A DNA stretch of 64,000 nucleotides, taken from the NCBI GenBank assembly GCA_004431415.1, contig QPMI01000056.1, positions 186,001 through 250,000 of the forward strand, read 5' to 3'. Numbering within the stretch: position 1 is the first letter of the stretch; the number at the start of each line of letters is the position of its first letter. The notes beneath the pieces were generated by a model. The model worked only from the letters and a program-made list of their open reading frames with translations. It searched no databases and was not told the DNA's origin. The stretch is from Cyanophora paradoxa (Eukaryota; Glaucocystophyceae; Cyanophorales; Cyanophoraceae). Of the stretch, positions 57,481 to 64,000 are shown in pieces. The position numbers and the translations under genes are program-made.

Positions 57481-59501
57481 CTACAAGCTGTCGTTATTGA
57501 CTGAAATAGAGAGTCGGTGTTTCTTATAGTCAGACTTGAACCAACCTCGAAGAATGGCGAGTGCTCGATTCGAGAGCGCACCGGGGACATGAAGACTCAA
57601 TCGCATGCAAGGAGCGCTAGCCGACAAGTTGCGCAACTCACTAAAAGCGCGCAGCTTGTCGAGGCTGTCATTGTCTGCGAAAGAGTGACGCAAAACCACA
57701 CATATTGCGTTCGGACTAGCTAGCGCTGAAGAAGCCTGCGTAAAAGCCTGCGAGAGAGATCAGGTTTTATAAAGAGTTCAGTTTCTATTGGCTTATGGAC
57801 TTCTTCTTCTTCTTGTGTGACCAACTGACCTGCATGACTTCCGTAGCAGGGGGTACGCCAATGATGAGAAGCACAGACAGTTTTGGCCAGGAGGCGCGTA
57901 TTAGGGACGCAAGACTGCCGGGGTCCATCGGGGGTTCTGCTGGGGAGGTCCCGTCCACCTTCAAGGAGAAGTCGGTGAGTTGCGGGGCGGCTGCCAGCCC
58001 CTTAGATGCGGTCGCCGCAGCCTGTAACAGGCCCGCGCCCCCTTGGGGAGCGTCTCGTACCTGCGCTGCGCATGGGTCCAGGGCGAAAGAGAAGAGGGCA
58101 ATTGGATGTGGGGCGCACGTTCAAATGAAGCTCGAGAGAGCGCAGCTTCTGGAGGGCGCCGAGGCCCGTGAGGGCGTCGCCGGAGCTGTGGTCGACCTGG
58201 CGGCCGGGGGGATCGAGACAGATCAGATCAGACAGATCAGATCAGATCTGATCTGATCTGAGGGGGGAAGGCGAACCGAGATCCAGAGCTCCTCGAGGTT
58301 GCGGAGGCGGAGAATTGATGAAAGCAGACGGGAGCTGGCGCGGAACGGCATAGGAATGCGCAGCTTCCGGACGCAGTCGGCGTCGAGCGCCTCGAGCGCC
58401 CCCTCGAGGTCGACATTCGAGTCGAAGCTGACCCGCAGGTCCTCCAGGGGAAGCGCGGCCAAGTTCCGAAGTGCGCGCCCGTCCTTCAGCCAGCACGATA
58501 GCTCCCGCAGGCGGGGCCAGACCTCCACCAGCTTCGCCTGCAGAAGCAATAACTACAATCAGAGAATGGCGATAGAAACGTTAACCGTCTGCTCAGAACG
58601 AACCGTCTGCTCGAAGTTGATGGCACGCCGCGGAAGTCGAAGCTCGCGAAGGCGTGGGTGGCAGCCCGGGACTGCAGCAGCGATGAAAGCTGAGGTGAGC
58701 TCCTCGTCGTCCAGTTGCAGCGATCGAACAGGGGCGGGGTGCAGCGCTGTCAGGAAATCCAGTGCCACGTCCTCCAACGACAGTGTTGCAGTGATGCCAA
58801 GCTGGCGCTGCGTCGCTGTTGCCGGCCAGTTTTTCCAGCTGCCTGAGAGATGGACGCTTTCCAGCGGTACAGGGGCCGAAGCCAGGGCCGCCAGCATCTC
58901 TGCGCATGCGCATGCCGCAAACGTTGACGTTAGAGCGGACTGCGAATGCGGCTGCGAAAAGATTGTGCTTCAGACCTGTAAGCGAATAGGCGCCATCGAG
59001 GCACGCCTGCACGTCCTCCCTCGTGTGCGTTCGTGTCGACGTCGACGCCGGGCCGCGCGGACCGCGGCCGACGACGAGCTGCCGGCAGCCCACCAGCGCC
59101 CCGCTTCTGATGCGAGATGTGACTCGGGCGCAACGTTTCCGCGTTCCGATATCGATATCATGCCTCTCACAGGGCTCGACATCGACCCGCAGCTGCTGCC
59201 AATGCACGCCTCGCAGAAGCCGGCTGAACCGCCGATCCAGCGACCACAGCTGACAGATCTCGTACGCCTCCGTCGCCTCCAGCTCGCTGAAGATGCGCTG
59301 CACGAGCTCGTCGGGCAGCCGCTCGAAATGATTGACCGCAGTCGCCTCTCCCGCGCCACTCCCGCTCCCGCCCGACTCCGCCGCGCCAGCTGACGAAGCC
59401 CCCGCTTCGACCGACGAATTCGAAGGGCCTGCTGTGCTAGACGAGCTCGCCCGGGACGACGGCCCCTCCGTGCGCGCGCGCTTCGCTCTTCGCTTCGCCA
59501 T
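57481..59501 (-). CDS. F-box protein with degenerate leucine-rich repeats (copy D)
   Basis: The start at 59501 gives MAKRRAKRARTEGPSSRASS, a Ser/Gly/Ala linker, the F-box NHFERLPDELVQRIFSEL and CQLWSLDRRFSRLLRGVHWQ (59170-59340). Exons follow with LAALASAPVPLESVHLSG, VRSLQLDDEELTSAFIAAA, LVEVWPRLRELSCWLKDGRA, LAALPLEDLRVSFDSNVD and LLSSILRLRNLEELWISV. Then come DALTGLGALQKLRSLELHL (about 58150), an exon with PPMDPGSLASLIRASWPKLS, and the terminal exon (HSFADNDSLDKLRAFSELRN ... ALAILRGWFKSDYKKHRLSI), with the stop at 57481. This is the best-preserved member of the array and the model for the others. It is a likely SKP1-binding ubiquitin-ligase adaptor, probably nuclear given the N-terminal KRRAKRAR. 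Confidence 0.83.
58216..58262. repeat. Perfect palindrome of GATCA/TGATC units in an F-box intron
   Basis: CAGATCAGATC repeats lead into CTGATCTGATCTG, forming an inverted repeat centred on AGATCT near 58247. It sits beside the exon encoding LLSSILRLRNLEEL in copy D and is absent from copies B and C. Confidence 0.7.
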
Positions 59502-59807
59502 TTGCAGCGATCCGGATCCGATGATCCGATGATATCGATCAAGCTCCGAGCTCACCGCTGCGTCTAGATCTGCTGCACTCTGTGATCCGCTCGAGCAATG
59601 ATCCGCTCGTACCCCGATCGCTCGTACACGGTACCCCTCGCTAGTTGATAATATAATATATATAGGATTAAAGGCAGGCTGCAGCGAGCGAAATGCACGT
59701 CATGGCAATCACGAATAACAATAACAGGAGTCCAGGACTACGCTCCTACTAGCCTACCTACCGCTTGCAAAGTAAACTCGGAGGCCGGCCCCCCGGGCCC
59801 GGCCCGC
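59502..59807. other. Intergenic region between F-box copy D and allantoinase
   Basis: No gene is visible. It holds a short AT-rich run (59648-59665) and the duplicated flank ACTACGCTCCTA...GCTTGCAAAGTAAA. The promoter of copy D and the allantoinase polyadenylation site should lie here. Confidence 0.5.
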
Positions 59808-62527
59808 TACGCCCGCGGGGCGGCGCCGGCGCCGGCGCGGCCCCCGCCGTACAGGACCGACCCGAATCCCTGCGCGAGGTGCGTCCCATTCAGGTACACC
59901 TGAGGCGAACGAAGTCAGCTGAGTTGCGTTCAGATGCGAGGAGCGGGGGAGCGCACCGGGATCCCTCGGACAACGGTCGCCACCACGCGGCCCTAGGGGG
60001 TACGCGGTCAGGACGGAATGCGAGACGGGGCCGGGAAAGGGGGGTAAACCTCCAGGGCGTTGCCGAAGTAGGGCGTGACGCCGTGCCTGTGGAAGAGGCG
60101 CGCCCCAGGGCCCCCCACGTAGAAGGCCTGGGGGGTACGGGGGTCAAGAGGGTCCGGCGGGGGTACGGGATTCGCAAAACAAGGGCGCACGTCCTCTGGA
60201 TTCCAGATGACGATATCGGCGTCGTACCCCGGCGCCAGGAGCCCCTTCCGGCCCGCCAGGCCCACAATCTGCGGGCCGGCTCAGGCCGGGTGCGGAAAGC
60301 GCGCGGCCGGGATCCGAACCCGCGCGGGCGCGGTGCTCATCCAGTCCGCGAGGTCCTTGATCGTGACCTGCGGGGGTACGGCGCTCGGCCCCGGGGGACC
60401 CGGGCGGCAAGAGGGGTACGCGTGCCTTGCGGTGCCGGCCCTCCGTCCACATGATGGAGAGGCCAAGCTGCGAACGGGCGGAAGCAATCGGCGGGGGATA
60501 CGCTGCAGTCGGAGGTGGGGGGTACCTGAAGCGACGAGATGCCCCCCCACGCCTTCTCGAAGTCCCCCTCCTATATCCCCCGATCAGAAGGCGTCGTTGC
60601 GGTCGGCGCGGGGAGGGGGAATTTGGGGGTACGTACAGTGAGGAGCTTGAGCTGCGGGGGGCACGGGGAGTGGTCCGAGACCACCGCGTCGAGCGTGCCC
60701 TCCTGCGCGGCCGTCAGCGGCGGGGGGGGTATAGCGTTCGGGGCTGCGGGGGTACCAGCAGCGACGCCCACAGGAGCTCGCGGTTGGCGGCGGCGCGGAT
60801 CGGCGGGGCGCACTTGAACGCCGTCTGGGGGGTACGGAGTTGGGCTAGGGGGAGGAAGGCGGACCGCAGAGGGGGTACCTGGCCGTCCTGGATCATCTCG
60901 GAGTCGAAGACGACTGCGGCGAAAGTGAGGGGTCGGGGGCCGCGGCGAGGCGGGGCGCGGCGGGGCCGAGGGCCGGACGAACGGTAGTGTGGGCACGTCT
61001 CAGCCGTAACGGACAGCCCCGCCTGCCGCGCCCTCTGCGGGATCCGAGCCTCGCAAACGCGCCCGGAAGCGGATCGAGCACGGAGGAAAGGAATCGCCGT
61101 ACCCTGACGGCGTCCAGTACCCCCGCGTAGGAGACGTGCGCGATGTGTACCCGGGGCACCGCGTGGCCGGCCTGCTCAAGCCTCAGAGAAGAGAGGAAGG
61201 GGACGGGGCGGGGGGTACGGGCCTCGGCGGCGGAGGCGTTGGCGGCGCGGACGAGGCGGATGATGAGGTCCACCGCGTCAGATTCCATCTGCGCGCGGCA
61301 GAGTGAGCGGGGCGCGGGGCAGGGTGAAGGAGAGCGAAGCGACGAGAGAGGCGCACCTGCTCCGGCCGCGACGCGACGTACTCCTTGTAGCTGTACCCGG
61401 CGGTTCAGGGTACACCTGGATGTAGGGCGTGGGGGTACGCGGACCTGCGGGGGTCGCTGAACTTGTACGGCTCCGAGCCGGGCCGCTTCAGCTCCGCGTG
61501 CACAACGAGGGGTACGTTCCTCCTCGCCAGCGCCGGGAGCGCCGCCTGTGCGGCAAGCTGTGAGGAGTACGGGGGAGGTCGGGGGAGGGGGCGGGCGGGG
61601 ACGGGGGTACCGCGAGGTCGGCCTCCGTGGCCTCAGGGAAGTCGTCCATGCCGGAGTGGACCATGAAGGCCTGCGAACGAAGCTCGGGGGGTACGGCGGG
61701 CCGCGGGGGGGAGGGGTACGGCGCGCCTTGATCGCGATGGCGCCGGCGTCGATGAGGGCGTCCATCTCGGCGGCGTTCCCGCTCGTGAGGCCTCCGAAGA
61801 AGCCTGGCGAGGAGTCAGCCGCCAGCGGAGTGTCCGCGGCGCATCGGGGCGCGCCGACGTCGACCCAGATCTTGCCGGCCGCCGCCGCGATCTTCTCGCG
61901 CAGCACGCTCGCGTTCGTGGCCGCCGGGTGGCTGTTGATCGGCATCTCCACGATCGTCGTCACGCCGCCTGCGGCGTGCGCGGATGACTGCGCGGCGCGC
62001 GGCCGCGCCCGTGCCCGCACGCACCGGCAGCGGCCGCCTTGGTCCCAGTCTCGTAGCCCTCCCAGTGCGTGCGCCCGGGCTCGTTCAGGTGCACGTGGCT
62101 GCGCGGCGTGAGCGAGCGCGGGGGCGCCGCAGCTTCCGGGCGGGCGGCGGCGCGCATGTCAACGAGGCCGGGGCCGATGACGAGGTCATCGAAGTCGCGC
62201 ATGAGGCAGTGCTTCCAAGGCGCCAGCTCCTCGCGCTTCACCACCGCCCGGATCGTCCCGTTCGAGACCACGACTGCAGCGCGCAATCGGCCCGCCGCGG
62301 GGCGCAGCGGCGGCGCGCGCGGCGCACCCGCGGCATCCTCGACGCCTCCAGGGGTCACCACGCGCGTGCTGATGTACACCACGCACGTCTGCTTGGGCGG
62401 GCCGACCTGCGGGGGCGTCAGTCGCCGCGAATCAGGCTGGCGACGCCGGGCGGCTGAACCGGCGCACCCGAAAGAGCGCCGCGATAGATAAAGCGACGAG
62501 GAGCGCGAGGAGCGCGCCCTTGTTCAT
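59808..62527 (-). CDS. ALN: Allantoinase with N-terminal signal anchor, complete, multi-exon
   Basis: Exon 1 (62468-62527) encodes MNKGALLALLVALSIAALFR, a signal anchor, as in plant allantoinases of the secretory pathway. Exon 2 starts at 62406: VYISTRVVTPGGVEDAAG ... FDDLVIGPGLVD. Exon 3 starts at 62098 with the metal-binding HVHLNEPGRTHWEGYETGTK. Then come GGVTTIVEMPINSHP, KIWVDVGAP, SSPGFFGGLTSGNAAEMDAL, AFMVHSGMDDFPEATEADL, VPLVVHAEL, EYVASRPEQ, MESDAVDLIIRL, VHIAHVS, TAETCPHY, FKCAPPIRAAANRELLW, LDAVVSDHSPCPPQLKLL, KAWGGISSLQ, DLADWMSTAPAR, GLAGRKGLLAPGYDADIVIW, HRHGVTPYFGNAL, GRVVATVVRGIP and a last exon ending at 59808. Allantoinase (EC 3.5.2.5) opens the allantoin ring to allantoate in purine catabolism; SDHSPCPP and HVH are its metal-site motifs. 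Several introns appear to use GC donors. Confidence 0.92.
61725..61726 (-). other. GC splice donor in allantoinase; the duplicate copy has GT
   Basis: After the exon end AIAIK the minus strand reads GCGCGCCGTACCCC here, but GTGCGCCGTACCCC at the same place in the truncated copy (57048-57049). The downstream exon AFMVHSGMDD is in frame in both. Confidence 0.75.
62155..62156 (-). other. GC donor before the metal-binding exon of allantoinase
   Basis: GLVD plus AT joins to C-CAC-GTG-CAC to give the conserved D-I-H-V-H only if the intron starts at GCGCGC (62155 on the minus strand) and ends in GCGCAG (62099). No GT donor fits. Confidence 0.65.
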
Positions 62528-62619
62528 CGCCGCGGGCGCGGTCGGCGCGAGGGCGCCGCTTGGGGGGTACAGGCGCGGGTCGGTCGAAGGAGCGACAAGC
62601 GACCGGCGCAGGCCCAGCG
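62528..62619. promoter_or_regulatory. Compact bidirectional promoter of allantoinase and an ATPase-like gene
   Basis: The two inferred start codons, 62527 (-) and 62620 (+), are 92 bp apart and divergent. The gap is GC-rich with no clear core element. Confidence 0.45.
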
Positions 62620-64000
62620 ATGCTTCTCTCCGCGGCGGCTCTTCGGCCGCCGCGCCATGTTTCGAGGGTCGCGCTCTCGCGGGTCCTCGGCGGCGCAAGG
62701 ACCGTCGTCTCCGGCATTTACAAGGACAGCGAGAGGTGCGGACGCCCCTAGCGGTCCACAGAACCCCGCAGAAGCGCTGTCGGCGGCCGGCGCGCCCCGC
62801 CACGTGACCCGCGCCGTTCTGGATGGCCCGTCGGTCGGATGTCATTACGGCAGCGGCTGACCGCCGGGCCCTCGAACAGGTCCAAGAGGTTCACGGAATG
62901 GCAGATCCGCGAGGTGAGACGCCCCGCACGGGCCCCCGCCGCCCCGGTGTTCCGCACGCGGCCGCTGAATGTTCTGACCCGCCGCAGGTCGCCCGCGCGT
63001 ACAAGCCCCCGAGCAAGAACACGGTGAGCCGCATTAGCCGCGCACCGCCGGCGTTCGCCGCCGCCTCCGCCGCGGAATCCAATTGTCCGCCCGCCCGCCC
63101 GCCCGCCGGCAGGTCGACCTCGGCGATCCGGAGTGGGAGTACAGCGAGTTCGTGGGCGCTGCGGCGCAGAACGCGCTCGTTCTCTCCGCGTACGCCCGCC
63201 TGGTGAGCTCCCCGCCGACCCGGCCCGGCCCCGCCCGCTCCGCCCGCTCCGCCCGCCCCGCCCGCTCCACCCGCCGCTGAGCCCAGCACTCCCTCCCGCC
63301 CGCAGCACAACAAGGAGCGGTTCCCGTCGAGCTTCAGCGTCTTCCTCTCCGGCCCGCCGGGCTCCGAGCTCCTACAGGAGAGCCTCTGCGCAGGCACGGC
63401 CGCCCGCCTGGTCCGTTCGCTGCGCCGGCGCCGGCGCCCGCCCGCCCGCCCGCCCGCCCCGCACTGCCTAAACGACGTACCCAGGGCGCGGGATTCCTCC
63501 CCCTCGACCTGCGGTCCCTGCTGCACACGCCGCCCTCGGACTCGGGCGAGTCGGTCTCGACCGTCGAAGGCTCCGAGCTGCTCCAGCAGCTCATCTCCAG
63601 CGGGAAGCGGTGCGCCAAGCTAATCTAACCTAATCTTATCTTAAGCTTAAGCCTTCTGATCTCTGAGCTCCAAGCTATCTCATCTTCAAGCTTCAAACTG
63701 TCTAATTTTTAGGCTCGAAGCTAAGCTTGGCCCGTCTTTTGAGCCTCTCCGACTCCTCTCTTTGCAGGGGCGGCGGCGGCGGCGGCGGCGGCGGCGGAGA
63801 GGACCGCTCCGCCCTCGCCCAGGCCAACATGTCCCTGTTTCAGGTACCCCCCCGCTCCATCCCCCTCCCCTTCCCCGTACCCCCCGGCCGAGCCCTTTGT
63901 TCGCAGCTGTGCGGGCACGCGAAGGGGAACATCGAAGCGGGGAGCAGGTCCGTTAGGCTCCACCCCCCCCCCCCTTTCTAAGACGTAGTACCCCCCTCGC
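62620..64000 (+). CDS. AAA-type ATPase-like protein, N-terminal part (runs off window)
   Basis: Exon 1 (62620-62735) gives MLLSAAALRPPRHVSRVALS then RVLGGARTVVSGIYKDSER, an Arg/Ala-rich start like a mitochondrial presequence. Later exons give RSKRFTEWQIRE (ending at a GTGAGA donor near 62914), VARAYKPPSKNT, VDLGDPEWEYSEFVGAAAQN, ALVLSAYARL, HNKERFPSSFSVFLSGPPGS and ELLQESLCAGTAARL. Then come FLPLDLRSLLHTPPSDSGES, EGSELLQQLISSG and, after a poly-Gly run near 63770, DRSALAQANMSLFQ. The order of a Y/F-x-x-F block, a helix and LSGPPGSELLQE recalls the pre-AAA module of plant DAA1-type mitochondrial AAA ATPases (LLSGPAGSEIYQE). The catalytic AAA domain would lie to the right. Family assignment is tentative. 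Confidence 0.5.

Noticed and set aside
55129-62527. Dihydropyrimidinase or dihydroorotase instead of allantoinase
   Set aside because: HLNEPGRTHWEGYETGTKA, AETCPHY, SDHSPCPP and KAWGGISSLQ are the allantoinase forms of these amidohydrolase motifs.
1-64000. CRISPR arrays, rRNA and tRNA genes
   Set aside because: No regularly spaced short repeats with unique spacers, no rRNA-like blocks and no cloverleaf with a TTC-A loop were found by eye. A covariance-model search would be needed to exclude small RNAs.

Overview
This is nuclear DNA from a GC-rich, intron-dense eukaryote, most likely a microalga. Genes are split into many short exons, and conserved protein blocks resume in frame only after removal of introns of roughly 40-300 bp. 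Splice donors are unusual: most introns begin GTACCCC or GTGCGC, and several begin GC. No operons, Shine-Dalgarno sites or CRISPR arrays are present. GC-starting introns and high GC would fit a haptophyte or pelagophyte, but that placement is a guess.

Layout. 1-4625 (-) is one copy of a gene for a AAA+ ATPase, cut by the left edge. 5113-5727 (+) is a small SS18/GIF-like gene. 6007-7455 (-) is a membrane-anchored SGNH-hydrolase-like gene. It is divergent, across only 62 bp, from a very long gene (7518-19406, +) for DHX34, a DEAH helicase of nonsense-mediated decay. 19602-21700 (-) is an F-box gene (copy A), divergent from a second F-box gene that starts at 22175 (+).

The second F-box gene is split by an 11.3-kb tyrosine-recombinase retrotransposon of the DIRS order (22455-33738). 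This element carries a Gag-like protein, reverse transcriptase/RNase H, a tyrosine recombinase and split direct repeats in the order A1-body-B1A2-B2, as in Ngaro/PAT elements. The rest of the F-box gene continues at 33739-35174. A second retroelement (35953-40281, -) has a 17-bp target-site duplication and an A tail. 40848-42040 (-) is an unrecognised gene. 42271-46693 (+) is the second AAA+ ATPase copy, in inverted orientation to the first.

47622-62527 (-) is a decaying tandem array of alternating F-box genes (B, C, D plus an orphan terminal exon) and allantoinase genes: one complete at 59808-62527, one lacking its 5' exons at 55129-57238, and one 3' relic near 50660-50890. The window ends inside a second ATPase-like gene (62620 onward, +), divergent from the complete allantoinase.

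How the parts relate: the F-box proteins are probably ubiquitin-ligase adaptors, and allantoinase acts in purine/ureide nitrogen salvage. Their alternation looks like repeated duplication of a two-gene unit followed by loss of allantoinase copies. Exon ends were placed by eye from splice signals and protein conservation, so outer limits are firmer than internal junctions.
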